Assembly (NCBI GenBank): GCA_016271365.2
Contig: CM057456.1
Coordinates: forward strand, 659,025,501 to 659,089,500
DNA from: Neoceratodus forsteri
Taxonomy: Eukaryota; Chordata; Ceratodontiformes; Ceratodontidae
Reading direction: 5' to 3'
Length of the DNA: 64,000 nt
The notes under the pieces are model-generated. The model was not told the DNA's origin. It saw only the letters and a list, made by a program, of their open reading frames with translations, and did not search any database. Of this stretch, positions 12,510 to 23,477 are shown piece by piece. The position numbers and the translations under genes are program-made. The stretch's first letter is position 1. Every line of letters begins with the position of its first letter.

Positions 12510-13540
12510 AGTTTGCTGATTTACACCTCTCTCAAGGTGTTCTTGAAATCCTAAAGGCTTCCAGAAAGCCTTCCACTAGGAGCTACTTATAGTTCTAAAT
12601 GGAAAAGGTTTTCCATTTGGTGTGCTAGGAAAATATTTCCCAGAATCTGCTGATTTGCCCATTATATTAGATTACATGGTCCATCTTAATTCCTTGGGTC
12701 TCAGACCAGCTACCCTGAGAGTCCATTTGGCAGCTGTATCTGCTTTTGTGTCAGCAGGAAAGTCATCTCCTCTTTCTACTCACCCTGTGTTTTCCAAGTT
12801 TTTTAAGGGATTACTCCATACTAATCCACCCTTTCGGGAACCGGCCCCTGCCTGGGACCTTAATGTTTGTATTGCCCAGTTAATGCAACCCCCTTTTGAA
12901 CCTCTGTTTTCTGCAGAGCTTAAGTATCTAACTTGGAAAACTGTTTTTCTAGTGGCTATCACTTCTGCTAGACGCATAAGTGAGTTGCAAGCCTTGTCAG
13001 TGGAAACTGACTCTATTTCTTTCCACAGGGATAAGGTAGTCCTTAAGACTAATAGGAAGTTTTTACCTAAGGTGGTTTCAGATTTCCATCTTAACCAATC
13101 TATCTCCCTTCCAGTATTTTTCACTGATCACTCCTCTTCTGGTGAGAGGAGGTTGTACAGCCTGGATGTTAAGAGAGCTCTTAGTTACTATATAGAGCGT
13201 ACCAAAGGTCACAGGTTTGAATCCCTCCAACTTTTCCTTACCTATGGTGAAGTTGGGAAGGCAAACCTGCCACTAAGAGATCAGTTGCCAGGTGGATTGT
13301 CTTTTGTATCCATTTTGTTATCAGAAACTGGGCAGAGATCCCCTCTGGCTTGAGGGCTCATTCTACCAGGGGTACAGCTGCGTCTCTAGCTGCTGCAGAG
13401 ACATCCTATATTAGAGATATGCCAGGCTGATACTTGGAAAGCAGTGAGCACTTTTGCAAGCATTACTCCCTGGATGTCCAGGCCAGGAGAGATGCTCGGT
13501 TTGGCACAGCTGTTCTTCAGAGCCTATTCCTAAGTAGGTT
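12430..13540 (+). pseudogene. DIRS-A tyrosine recombinase relic (A1)
   Basis: A frame at 12622-13353 covers much of the recombinase: LDYMVHLNSLGLRPATLRVH (core-binding part), then the box I Arg in SARRISELQAL (about 12966-12998). The C-terminus with the HSTRGTAA box continues in another frame (about 13350-13400), and the Tyr-containing KHYS follows at about 13455. One frameshift near 13265-13340 and one stop near 12590 break it. Compare the intact A4 gene at 52991-54100. Confidence 0.85.
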
Positions 13541-13574
13541 CTGCCCTCCTCCATGGAGGTACTGCTGTAGTCTG

Positions 13575-13672
13575 CTACTGTCATAATATAGTAAGACTTC
13601 ATGTTGTTTGAAGAAAAAATTACTCACCTTAGTAATGTTGTTTCTTCTAATGGAGTCTTGCTATATTATGAC
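13575..13672 (+). repeat. Internal complementary region of A1
   Basis: The first half is the reverse complement of the A1 left end (to TTGTTTGAA). The second half is the reverse complement of the A1 right end (AAAAAATTACTCACC through GGAGTCTTGCTATATTATGAC). The region therefore equals the complement of the head-to-tail junction of a circular element, the defining arrangement of DIRS1-type elements. Confidence 0.9.
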
Positions 13673-14157
13673 CTCCCCCCCAGCCTGCCCCTCTCAGAAC
13701 TTCTACTTGGGTGGGGTGCGGGCAACTTAGTGTGGGCACTATTTTATGCCCTTTTAGCGTTTCTCCCCTTTTGGGAGTTTGGGGTGTGTGTGTTTTATTA
13801 TACTGTTGTTTTATTCTCATGTTGTTAGAATTGTGTTAGTAGTTCTGGTCCCCTGACTTGAGTCTTGGGTGTTGGGACCAGCAATGGTTGTTAATATTTA
13901 GGTAGCCATTTGGCTAGTGTAGGTTACAGCTTCCACACAGACCTTAGTGAGTTTTTGCTCGTAAAGATCTGACAGTTCAGGTTTGAAATTACACAGATAG
14001 AGCTGCTTCTTGAGCTTGTGCTCAAAGTTCTATTTTGGAATGGTATTAACCATTTCACCTCGGAGCAGTTCTAGTGGTGGGACAAACTGCTACTGTCATA
14101 ATATAGCAAGACTCCATTAGAAGAAACAACATTACTAAGGTGAGTAATTTTTTCTTA

Positions 14158-14424
14158 CACACCTGTAACAGGAGTTCTAGCAATGGTATATGTTGTCTTC
14201 CACACACCCACCCGACCTCCCCAGCCGGCCTTTACCTGGCTTCCAGCGGGCTAGATCTGGCGTCATGGGGGCAGGCCGAGAGTTTTACCACCCGGGTGGG
14301 TGGGAGGAGCCAGCTTGAAGACCTTCCGGCAAGATTTAAAGCGGCAAGGAACCTGCCAATAAGTGTGGAGGAACAACATATACCACTCCTAGAACTCCTG
14401 TTACAGGTGAGTAACCTGTATTTC
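14158..14424 (+). repeat. Right terminus of B1 (rest of ICR plus right inverted repeat)
   Basis: Resumes B1 after the A1 insertion with CACCTGTAACAGGAGTTCTAG. It continues as in B2 (18776-19043) through the CCACCCGGGTGGGTGG palindrome to the terminal CAGGTGAGTAACCTGTATTT. Confidence 0.9.
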
Positions 14425-14786
14425 CTTGCATCTCTCCGGACATTCCCCTTCCCTCCAGTTTCATCATACACCCCTGTGTCCTGGTGTTTGCCTTATTTGA
14501 AAGAAACTCCCCACGTGTACTCTGTTCACCCCTGTGAGGTACTTTTGTGTCTCAGTCATGTCACTCCTCTCTGTCCTCTCTTCCAGGGTGTACATGATGA
14601 GATCCCTCAATCTCTGCACCATCTTAGTTGACCTTTCTGGACAGCGTTCACCCTGTCTATGTCCTTTCCGTGATGCAGTCTCCAAAACTGGACACAGTAC
14701 TCCAGATGGAGGTGTAATGGAGCAATATGACAGCAGTACCACCTCCCTTCTCCTGCTGGAGATGCCCCTCCATATGCACCCTAGTT
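14425..14786 (-). mobile_element. CR1 LINE 3' UTR fragment
   Basis: Read on the minus strand this matches the conserved CR1 3' region. The + strand reads CTCTCTGTCCTCTCTTCCAG, then CTCTGCACC, CCAAAACTGGACACAGTAC and ATGCACCCTAG. The same CR1 resumes after the B2 insertion at 19044, and joining ATGCACCCTAG to CCTACTAGCC gives the expected continuous order. The CR1 is therefore older than B2. Confidence 0.8.
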
Positions 14787-15030
14787 CTAGGGACATGGAT
14801 ATGTTGTTCATCCACACTTATTGGCAGGTATCCTTGCCGCTTTAAATCTTGCCGGAAGGTCTTCAAGCTGGCTCCTCCCACCCACCCGGGTGGTAAAACT
14901 CTTGGCTCCGCCCCATGACGCCAGATCTTCCTTACCACTTGGAAGCTCAGGTTCCCTCCTTAATGCTCTGCATATAAGACTGGTTCCTAATTCTTCAGTT
15001 TTCCCGAAATAAAGTTTAAGGTTTCAAGAC
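14787..15030 (+). promoter_or_regulatory. Left inverted repeat and likely promoter of B2
   Basis: Terminal repeat followed by a TATAAGA-type element (about 14973-14979) and, 130 bases on, the gag start region. The placement before gag fits an element promoter, but the initiation site is inferred only. Confidence 0.45.
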
Positions 15031-15110
15031 TTGATCAAAATATTTCCCTACATGGCCTGCGACCGGACCGTCGACTCCCGGTTTCGGAGAATTGCCCATG
15101 CGGGCAGAAG

Positions 15111-17337
15111 ATGTCTCGAACGGATCCGCCTCACATCGTCTACTGCTTGGGCCTTGAGCACGACCCGCGGGCTTGCGACCTGTGCTCTTCTTTTTCTACA
15201 TCCTGGAGAACCGTGCCTCCTGTCTTGCAACAGGCGACCCGAAAAACGTTATCCTCCGGTAAAGTCAAAGGAGGCCCAGTTGGCAGTTTCCGCGGCAGCG
15301 GGCTCGGTGGAACAGCTTGAGCAGATGATCGCCCTCAAGGAGGAGGCGGCACAGGCCTCACCCTCGTCTTCCTCGGCCGCGGCCTTTATCCCGCTCTCCC
15401 TGGGATCCTCCTATTCAGCTTCTTTTAAGGAGCTCTGTCTGTCCCTCTCCACTAAGGGAGAGGGACCAACATCTTCAGGGCCTTCCTCTCGGTCCAAGAA
15501 GATGGACCACAAAGGTAAGTCCCTCCGTCGACACTCTTGGGAGCGGGAGAGGTCCCGCTCACTGAGTAGTCGACCATCGACTTCGGTCGATCCTTAGGCT
15601 TCGGCCACTGGCTTCACGGTGTCCCCGTCAGGTCAGTTGACTGATACTCCCGTCGATGCAGTTGAGATTTTTCTCGACCCGTTGGACGGGCTGTCGACTG
15701 GTGAAGCCGAAATCCCTCACTCCCCGGTTCCCCCGGTGGTGGTTGAGGTGTCCGTGGACTTGCCCGTGCCTCCGGTTCCGGAGTCCATGGTTGAGCCTTC
15801 CGAGCTGAGGGGAGAGCGGGTTTCCCCCGCCTTACCTCTGTACCCTCCTCGGAAAAGCCGAGGTTCGCGGTCTCGGACTTCTCAGTCTAGCCGATCCCGC
15901 CGTCCTAGGCGGTCTCGGCACCGTGGCAAGCGGTGTCGCCGCTCGTCCTCGTCCTCCTCCTCGGACGAGGGGAGGCTTCGACGCAAGTTGCGTCAACGAT
16001 ACGAGGACCTCATGTGGCAACAGCTTCTTCTGTCCGGGAGCAAGCTGACGTCGTCGCCTTCCCCGGCTATCAAGTGGCTGTCACCGGAGCGGCCGAAGCA
16101 GTCCCTCGCCTTAGCCAAGGCGCCTGCTTCCCGGCCTGTTGCTCGGCCGAAATAGGCTGCCCCACCAATTCCGGTGGAACCTCTGCCTCCACAGCCGTTG
16201 TTTGGGGCTCCGACCAAGAATTCTCGGTCGGCCCAGGATCTGCCCCATAGGCTGTCTGTCATCCTCACTCCCGATCGCCCTCGGCAGGTGGAGGGTGGCT
16301 CAGGCCCAAGACAGCTCTTTGCGGACTCCTCTGAGTCCGACGACGATTTCTCCCTGTTTTCCAGGCGGGTCGACTTGGAGTCCTCAGGAGGTCAGTCCCT
16401 GGACGATAGCCCTTCATCCTTCATGGGTTTGCTTAGGCTCATCTCGGAGTCCACCGGAATGCAGCTCGAGCCCGTATCCAAGCGGGCCAAGTATCCCCTC
16501 ACGGAGATATTGGACCGAGGGGATTCTCCTACGGAGGCCTTTCCGGTGGCCGAGGCCATTGTAGGCCCGGCCTTGGAACTCTGGCAGCGTCCTGCTTCCT
16601 GCCCTGCGCCTTCGGCCAGGATGGCTAGGAAGTATGTGGTCCCTACCGGTTTCCTGTCCAGTTTCTCGGAACACCCCTCAGCCGAGGGGTTGGTTACCGA
16701 CAGCGTCTTCCGGCTTGCCGGAAACGCCAGGGACGTAGACAAACCTCCCAACAAGGAGTCCAAGAAGTTGGACTATGCCGGGCGAAAAGTCTACGCTGCG
16801 TCCTCCCTTGGCCTTCGTCAGGCCAGCTCGGCCGTGCTGATGGCACACTTCTCTCATGCCCTGTTGGGCTCCCTGGACGAGGTAGTCCCTCATCTCCCGG
16901 CTGACCTGCAGACCACGGTTAAGCAGGTGCGGGACCAGGGCAGAGCAGTGGCCAAGCAGCAACTTCAGACTGCTTTGGACATTGGTGACTCGTGCCAGGT
17001 CAGTCGCGGCCGCAGTGGCTATGCGCCGTGGGCATGGCTGAGAATATCCACCTTCACAGCTGCTACCCAGCACAAGTTGGCGGATGTCCCCTTCCTGGGG
17101 ACCGACTTCTTCGGCCCTGGAGTGGAAGGTCACCTCCAGAGGATCGAAAAGCCCAATGTCACCCTGGACTCTGGTCTCATCCGCCCAGAGGGACAAGGGC
17201 CGCAGACCGCAACCCAAGCCCTTTCGTCCGTCTGCGCCCATGGCATGTCCGGCCCAGCAGCATCAGGGCCAGCAGGCTCGCGCTTGGCATCCCAAACCCA
17301 AGCCCACGGCTTCCTCCTCCAGGAAGCAGGGAGGTAA
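15111..17337 (+). pseudogene. DIRS-B gag, almost open (B2)
   Basis: Probable start ATG at 15111 (MSRTDPP), giving VYCLGLEHDPRACDLC, a Cys/His motif that shares the CLGxxHxxxxCxxC core with families A and C. A frameshift near 15200-15250 moves the homology to the frame running 15031-17337. That frame is open apart from TAG codons at 15595 and 16153. It carries an Ala-rich segment, an SR-rich basic patch with seven consecutive Ser (about 15900-16000), a central globular part (AKYPLTEILDRGDSP, about 16486-16530; KLDYAGRKVYAASSLGLRQ, about 16765-16820) and a Gln/Ser-rich tail. It is the likely nucleic-acid-binding structural protein. Confidence 0.8.
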
Positions 17338-17391
17338 AGGCCCAGGTGGTCCCTCGGCCGGTCCCTCCTCCAAGCCTGCTTAGTGACGGGT

Positions 17392-18518
17392 TGAGGGGTG
17401 CCACCCCCAACCTCGTCTCTCCACCCCAGGTTCCCCCCGTGGGGGGACGGCTTCGCCACTTCCTTTCCGCCTGGTCTGCTATCACCACAGACCGCTGGAT
17501 GTTGGAAGTGGTGGGAAAGGGCCTGCCTCTGGAGCTCGAGCAGGCCCCGCCCTTCCGAGCCGTCGCCCCCCGGGGGGCCTCGGGGTCCACAGCCTCTCTG
17601 TCAGCCCGCCGAGCTGACATCGCTCTGCTCCTCGAGAAGGAGGTGATCAGAAAGGTGGCGGACCCTCCCTCAGACCCGGGGTTTGTGTCCAGGCACTTTC
17701 TAGTTCCAAAACGGACGGGGGGATGGTGCCCCATTCTCGACCTGCATGACCTAAACAAGTTCCTAAGGTCTCAGACCTTCAGGATGGTCACTCTGGCTCA
17801 GATAATACCATCCTTGGAACGCGGCGTGTGGTTCTGCTCTCTGGACCCGCAGGACGCGTTTTTTTACGTCCCTATCTGTCCGTCTCACCAGAGATTCCTC
17901 TGCTTTCGAGCAGAAGGATCCCTTTTCAAGTTCCGAGCCATGCCCTTCGGCCTGTCTCTTGCTCCCAGGGTCCTCACCAAATGCATGGCAGTGGTAACAG
18001 CATTCCTGCGGCACCGAGGGGTCCAGGTGTACCCTTACCTGGACGACTGGCTGATAGCAGCCCCCTCCAGACAAGAGGTGGAGCGGTCCAGAGATCTGGC
18101 CCTCCAGGTTTGCTCTCAGATCGGCCTCCTCATCAATGAGGCCAAGTCGGAACTCAAACTGAAGCAGGTGATTCTCTTCATCAGGGCAGAGCTCGACTTT
18201 CTTCGAGCCAGAGCACGGCTCCCGGCGGACAGGGCCGAGGTTCTTTCCTCCTTTGCCCAATCATTTCTGGTTGGGCAATCGCGCCCTGCCCGGGACTTCC
18301 TGCGCCTCCTGGGTCTCATGGCGGTCTGCACCAGCGTGGTTCGTTGGGCCTGCTGGAACATGCGTCCCCTTCATTGGGGGTTGGCCAGCCAGTGGTCTCA
18401 ATGCTGCGATCCATTGGACCAGCTAGTGACGGTGACCCAGGGGATGTGGAACGCTCTCCAGTGGTGGATCGTTCCAGCTCATCTGTGGAGGGCATCCCGT
18501 TTGTCCGCCCCGAGCTGA
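17392..18518 (+). CDS. DIRS-B reverse transcriptase, open frame (B2)
   Basis: The RT domain lies in an open frame that extends back to 16992 (508 codons), overlapping the end of gag in a different frame. The RT homology itself begins at about 17392. Motifs in order: CPILDLHDLNKFLRSQTFRM (about 17730-17790), motif A SLDPQDAFFYVPI (Lys of LDLKDA changed), motif B AMPFGLSLAPRVLTK (about 17938-17982), catalytic YLDDWLIAAPS (about 18034-18066), then FIRAELDFLRARARLPADRA and the thumb. The frame leaves the RNase H homology before TDASLMGW (which continues in the frame 18344-18781), so RT is open but not fused to RNase H. Confidence 0.8.
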
Positions 18519-18519
18519 C

Positions 18520-18670
18520 GGTCTCTCTATCGACCGACGCCTCTCTGATGGGTTGGGGTGCCCATCTGGGGGAGCACAGAATGCACGGCCTCTGGTCCCC
18601 ACGGGAGTCCCGATGCCATATCAACCTGCTGGAGCCTCGGTTCTCCAGTCTCTTTTTCCCAAGTAAGTAT
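18520..18670 (+). pseudogene. RNase H start fused to recombinase end (B2 deletion scar)
   Basis: STDASLMGWGAHLGEH and CHINLLE of RNase H run directly into PRFSSLFFPSK, which corresponds to the last residues of the recombinase in B1 (SVLQSLFPK). The junction at about 18635 has a short homology (GGAGC / CCTCGGTTCTCC), consistent with an internal deletion. Confidence 0.85.
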
Positions 18671-18725
18671 CGGGGGGGTGCGCCTTGCCTCCCTCCTCCC
18701 AGAGAACTGCTAGGAGTCTGCCAGA

Positions 18726-18822
18726 AAGTGTGGATGAACAACATATCCATGTCCCTAGAAATACAGGTTACTCACCTGTAACAGGAGTTCTAGGAATGGT
18801 ATATGTAGTTCATCCACACTAC
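18726..18822 (+). repeat. Internal complementary region of B2
   Basis: GTGTGGATGAACAACATATC and CATGTCCCTAG are the complement of the B2 left end. AAATACAGGTTACTCACCTG through GGTATATG is the complement of the right end. As in family A, it mirrors the circle junction. Confidence 0.9.
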
Positions 18823-19043
18823 CCACCCGACCTCCCCGGCTTCGACGCACAACCTGAGCTTCCAGCGGGCCAGATCTGGCGTCATGGGGCGGAGCCGAGA
18901 GTTTTACCACCCGGGTGGGTGGAGGAGCCAGCTTGAAGACCTTCCGGCAAGATTTAAAGCGGCAAGGATACCTGCCAATAAGTGTGGATGAACAACATAT
19001 ACCATTCCTAGAACTCCTGTTACAGGTGAGTAACCTGTATTTT

Positions 19044-20400
19044 CCTACTAGCCCTCCCCATAGCCTTGTCACACTGCACTGCCACCTTGAGGTCCTCTGA
19101 TATAATAACCCCAAGGTCCCTCCCCCCCATCCTATACTCGGCACCAGGGTTCCTATGCCCTAGGTGCATGATTTTGCACTTTTTTTTCATTGAACCCCAT
19201 CTACCATGTCTTGGACTACTCCTAGAGTTTCCTAATATCCCTGTGCATTTTTTCCACGCCTCCTGAGTGTCCACCATTTTAAAAATTTTGGAGTCATCTG
19301 CAAAAAGGCATACCTTTCCCTCCAATTCCTCTGAAATGTTCCCTTTGAAGACATTGAAGAGGACTGGCTCCAGAACATAACCCTGTGGTACCCCACTGCT
19401 CACTCTCCCATTCTTAGAGTGAGTGCCATTAACCACTACTCTCTTGCTTATTTTTGTTAAACAGTTTCTAACCCATCTTACCACTTTGGACCCCAACCTA
19501 GGCTGATGAACTGTTTCTTTTTTTTTTTTTTTTAGACTCTGTTTATGCTCCCTACCTTCAGGGCATCTTTCAGGATCCTGCCTGAGATTTGTTGACTCAG
19601 CCGTCCCACCTGAACCGATCTCCGAGTACTGCATCAGGTAAGGAGGTCTGGGCCTCATGGCCCCATGAAGAGGCCGCAGACCCCAGGGAGAACCGGAGAC
19701 TCAGACGGCATTGGGTGTTTGGTCGGACCTGCAGATGTTCACCGTCGCCTCACCCGACGGCAGTTTTTTTTTTCTTGGTTTTCGCCCCTGGAGCTTGGAC
19801 GTGCAATGACGTCCAGCCCTGCATGCATGTGCTCCCGCCTCTGCAGTGCCCCAGCCTCCACCTGGGGTCGCCAAAGCTACAGCTCAGTGAACCCCTCCCC
19901 AGGGAAGGAGAACAGCCGTAGGATGCTCAGTCTGTCCCCAACTCCACCGACAACCCGAGGCCTAATCCTAAGCCCGGGTCACCAGCATGACACGGTGTGG
20001 CGTCCAGCGCCTCAACTCTCAAGCGCCACGGGCGGCTGGCTGATGAAGTTCTTTATCAGCCTCCTGTGCAGCACAGTGTTGAAGACCTTGCTGAAGTCCA
20101 GATAGGCCAGATCCACTTCTCTCTCTTGATCTCTCTTCCTGGTCACCCAAAGAAATCTATCAGATTTCTTTGGCATGACTTTCCCCCTTTAAGTCTGTGC
20201 TGCCTGTGGTCCTGCAGCCCGCTGGATTCTAGATGCTCAACCAGTATTTCTTTCAGTGAAGTTTCCATTAATTTCCCCATCATGGAAGTTAAACTGATCG
20301 GCCTATAGTTGCTAGCCGCCTCACTGCTGCTGGTCTTATGCAGAGGGACCATGTCTGCCCTTTGCCAGTATTATGGCTTGGTCCAGATTTTCATCAGTAC
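19044..20400 (-). mobile_element. CR1 LINE ORF2 fragment (RT), split by a poly-A retroposon
   Basis: Minus-strand RT of the CR1 clade. From high to low coordinates: NYRPISLTSMMGKLMETSL (about 20310-20250), DLAYLDFSKVFNTVLHRRLI (motif A, about 20120-20055), then after the insertion at 19510-20037, LGSKVVRWVRNCLTKISKRV, GTHSKNGRVSSGVPQG (motif B) and CLFADDSKIF (catalytic FADD, about 19310-19280). The 3' UTR lies at 14425-14786 beyond B2. The frame is broken by stops and insertions. It is the 5'-truncated type usual for LINEs. Confidence 0.88.
19510..20037 (-). mobile_element. Unrecognised poly-A retroposon, copy 1
   Basis: About 528 bp inserted into CR1 RT on the minus strand, ending in a run of about 16 A (T run at 19518-19533). 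It is flanked by the direct repeat GGCTGATGAA at 19500-19509 and 20038-20047, a 10-bp target duplication. Its minus-strand start (GGCGCTTGAGAGTTGAGGCG, CATGCTGGTGACC) and its end (ATAAACAGAGTCTAAAA) match the element at 38844-39402. No long protein is conserved between the two, so a non-autonomous SINE-like or processed element is likely. I do not recognise the family. Confidence 0.8.
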
Positions 20401-22369
20401 TCTCAGCTGTTCTTGAAAACTTGCTGCCCCCTAAGGTCAGGGGGCTGTGTCTGTTGCGTGCTACTTCATTTTAGTCACAAGAAGTGTGATGTTAGACATA
20501 AGGCGCTGGAAAACAGCAAAAAATACTGATAAAAACCTGGATTAAGCTGTATTAAAAGGAGTGATCTTTTTATTATTTCAAATGCTGGGAAAGTGCTAAA
20601 GCAGATTAAAAATGGGGGGGAAAGTTACTTTACAGGTCTGGAGATAAGGCCGCTCTAAAACAGAAAGAATCTATATGTCAGAGTTTTTACTGCTAATATG
20701 CAGTGCTGCTTTAATGTTTCTTACTTACTTGCTCGAGAGTTGGTGTCGCCGAGTCTGTCAACAAGCATACATGGGTCACAAGAGGTTAAGCAATATAGCT
20801 ACTTCTCCCAGCAGTTACTGTAGCTTTAACTGCCAATTTCCTGGTTTGTGTTGTAAAATCCAGGCACAAGAAAGGTTATGAAAGTTCATGGAAACCTTAT
20901 CTTTCAAAATAAAATGCTCTAAACTGTCATAGCCAGGACTAGCTGCTCTCTAGCTGAGTTGTAAAACGATATGTGCTGAAAGCTTTCATGCAAGAAACCC
21001 AAAGCAAATAGATGGGACTCTGATTAAGCCATTTAATAATATTATGACTTAAATAAGCAATTCGGCTCTTGTTTGCTTTATTGTGCATTAGGAATAAAGG
21101 ACACACAAGTATGCATAGTACAGCTGTAATGTAAATGGAGGTTCTCAAGTCATTTTCTAAACATAAGTGTGAAGCATAATTAGTTTATATGTCACAAGAA
21201 CCTGAGATACGGTTACAGCCTCTTATATGGTATGTATACTTACAGGGTGTTTTTTGCTGGTCTGCACATACCTGCTTCAGTGTACTGTAGCTGACAGTCT
21301 GTGGCATTTTACTGTCCCTTTTGGTGTGTGAGGTAGCAGTGACGTAGAAAGCTGCCATTTTCAGTTTTATGGTGGGCAAGTGCCTATGTCAGAACTATCA
21401 GGTAATGGGAAATGCCATAGGGATTCACTTGTTTTAAAGGCTGCAAATACCTGGGGACGTTGAACTTGGTGCAAGTGTGGAAAAACCTTGTGCAAGGGGG
21501 GTCTTCACTTGTGAGCCTGCAGGTTTTTCCGTAGTGCCGTATTTGCCAGTGCGGAGCTGTTTTGGGACCAGCTCTCTGATTTCCAGCAGCATGTGCCTGT
21601 TTTCATGTGCAACTGTGTCAGAATACTGTGCCGGATTGTACCAGGCATGCCAGCCTCTGCTGCTGCACCCACCACCCATGCACACATGGGCTGAAAGTAG
21701 GAATGTCTGCCAGTGAGGAGATTTTTTCCCATACCTGCAGACTGCAACATGGGACAGTCCCAGGGTCATTTTCGGCTCTTTGAAAATCCAGCCACTTTAG
21801 TTTGTAAGAAAATTAATGTTAAAAAATGATACATTTGTGTTGCATTATTTTACAGTACACTGAGCAGCATTAGTTTATTAAATACCATGTCCTGTTTTAT
21901 CCCTTGTCTGCCCTGCCTATCCTTTAGCACACAGTATTTCCTCTCCCAAAACGTCCATTTGTCATCTTTCTCCCAGAACTTCTTTCTGTATCTCATTGTA
22001 AGCTCTGCGATGCTGAGCTGCACCCTATTTTCCATGGCATCTGCTGACGTCTTTCAGTATTTACATACGGTAGTGTTAAACATACGGTACTCTGTGATTC
22101 GTGCTTAGGTATCCAGCACAGACATCTATCTGTATATAATCTAACAATGAAGTGCCCTTAGCCTAAGGGATAGTACTTTGTACAAATAAAACTGCGTCGG
22201 CCTGCAAAAGCTTGCCTGTTGAATGGCTTATTCATTTTTATTCAACAGTCTTGTCCCAGAGGGAAAGGCATGTGACAGCAGTTCTTTAGTTTTAGGAACT
22301 ACTGCAGAGTCTGCTGTTTTTATGGGCGTTAACTACATTGTATTACATTATGTCTCATATCCTGTGTAG
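20401..22369. other. Single-copy-looking intronic DNA
   Basis: No transposon ends, conserved protein or exon was recognised. It ends with a polypyrimidine-poor acceptor-like TGTGTAG (22363-22369) in front of the uridine phosphorylase-like segment, so it is probably intron. Confidence 0.5.
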
Positions 22370-22910
<541 letters not shown>

Positions 22911-22915
22911 CTCTG

Positions 22916-22966
<51 letters not shown>
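22911..22966. repeat. (CT)n(AT)n microsatellite
   Basis: About 11 CT units run directly into about 17 AT units, immediately preceding the foldback element at 22966. Confidence 0.95.
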
Positions 22967-22968
<2 letters not shown>

Positions 22969-23305
22969 TATGCAAAAACTTGGTTAGTAAATCATCTAGG
23001 TTAAAAACACAAAAGTCAGAAATGAGACCTTTAGGGTTGTCCCCCCATGTACCCCCTCCTGAGATTGACAGACAACAGGATGTGTCATTGGGGTTGTAAG
23101 GCCTCAAATCTCACCCATTCCATGTAATCATATTCACAAGCCACAGTAAAGAAGAATGGGTGACATTTAGGCTCATAACCCCAATGACACACCCCGTTGT
23201 CTGTCAATCTTGGAGGGGGAGGGGGAGGGGGCAACCCTAAAGATCTCATTTCCTTACTTTTTGTGTTTTAACAATAATGCATTAACAAAGTTTTTTGCAT
23301 AGAAT
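22966..23305. mobile_element. Foldback element 1 (about 340-bp palindrome)
   Basis: ATTCTATGCAAAAACTT at the left and its complement AAGTTTTTTGCATAGAAT-like sequence at the right are the outer ends. Inside, TAAAAACACAAAA, GAAATGAGA, TTTAGGGTTG, GATTGACAGACAAC, TGTGTCATTGGGGTT and CACCCATTC all recur in inverted order, with the centre near 23135. No coding capacity. Consistent with a foldback-type non-autonomous DNA transposon. Related to 27554-27960. Confidence 0.85.
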
Positions 23306-23477
23306 TTCCTTACATTTTGAGAAAGCATAGAAAAGTAGAAAGTCGCGCAGTTGGCACTCCCACCAACTTGCAAATGTCTGCCTAACATAACAGTGCAGGT
23401 GCCGAATATAATATGTATTGGCGGGCGCGCATATGGGTGGAGCCCCACACTCCCACCACCTTGACACAAAACAAAAT

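Larger units (their letters stand above)
8520..14157 (+). mobile_element. DIRS family A copy A1, near full length, nested in B1
   Basis: The left end CAAACAACATGAAGTCTTAC is at about 8520. The right end ACTAAGGTGAGTAATTTTTTCTTA stops at about 14157. The left inverted repeat (8520-8692) is the reverse complement of 13958-14110, and the right repeat carries a further 47-bp terminal extension. The internal complementary region is at 13575-13672. Flanking sequence on both sides is the family B internal complementary region, so A1 inserted after B1. There is no obvious target duplication, as expected for tyrosine-recombinase integration. Coding regions are degraded. Confidence 0.92.
3398..14424 (+). 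mobile_element. DIRS family B copy B1 (5'-truncated, split by A1)
   Basis: B1 occupies 3398-8519 and 14158-14424 and is interrupted by the complete family A copy A1. Order: gag (3400-5488), RT (about 5500-6458), RNase H (6528-6968), methyltransferase-like tail (to about 7318), tyrosine recombinase (7295-8421), then the internal complementary region and right inverted repeat. Homology to B2 starts abruptly inside gag, so the left terminal repeat, promoter region and gag start are missing. The right terminus ends in GTAACCTGTATTT like B2 and B3. Many stops and frameshifts make it non-autonomous. Confidence 0.9.
14787..19043 (+). mobile_element. DIRS family B copy B2, inserted in a CR1, internally deleted
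   Basis: Starts with CTAGGGACATGGATATG and ends with CAGGTGAGTAACCTGTATTT. The left inverted repeat 14787-14926 is the reverse complement of 18872-19018. The internal complementary region is 18726-18822. Order: gag (15111-17337), RT (17392-18360), the start of RNase H (18520-18640), then a jump to the recombinase's last codons (PRFSSLFFPSK, about 18633-18665). About 1.7 kb covering the rest of RNase H, the methyltransferase-like part and the recombinase is missing relative to B1. Its high GC content and mostly open frames make it the best-preserved B copy. Confidence 0.92.

Noticed and set aside
17177..17758. Long minus-strand open frame (193 codons) antisense to B2 gag/pol
   Set aside because: It is a shadow of the GC-rich + strand RT frame. 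It has no motif, and the same antisense frames recur wherever B pol is open (17763-18260, 5865-6362).
21434..21769. Overlapping open frames near the UPP1-like exon as further exons
   Set aside because: The translations do not match uridine phosphorylase and lack convincing splice sites.
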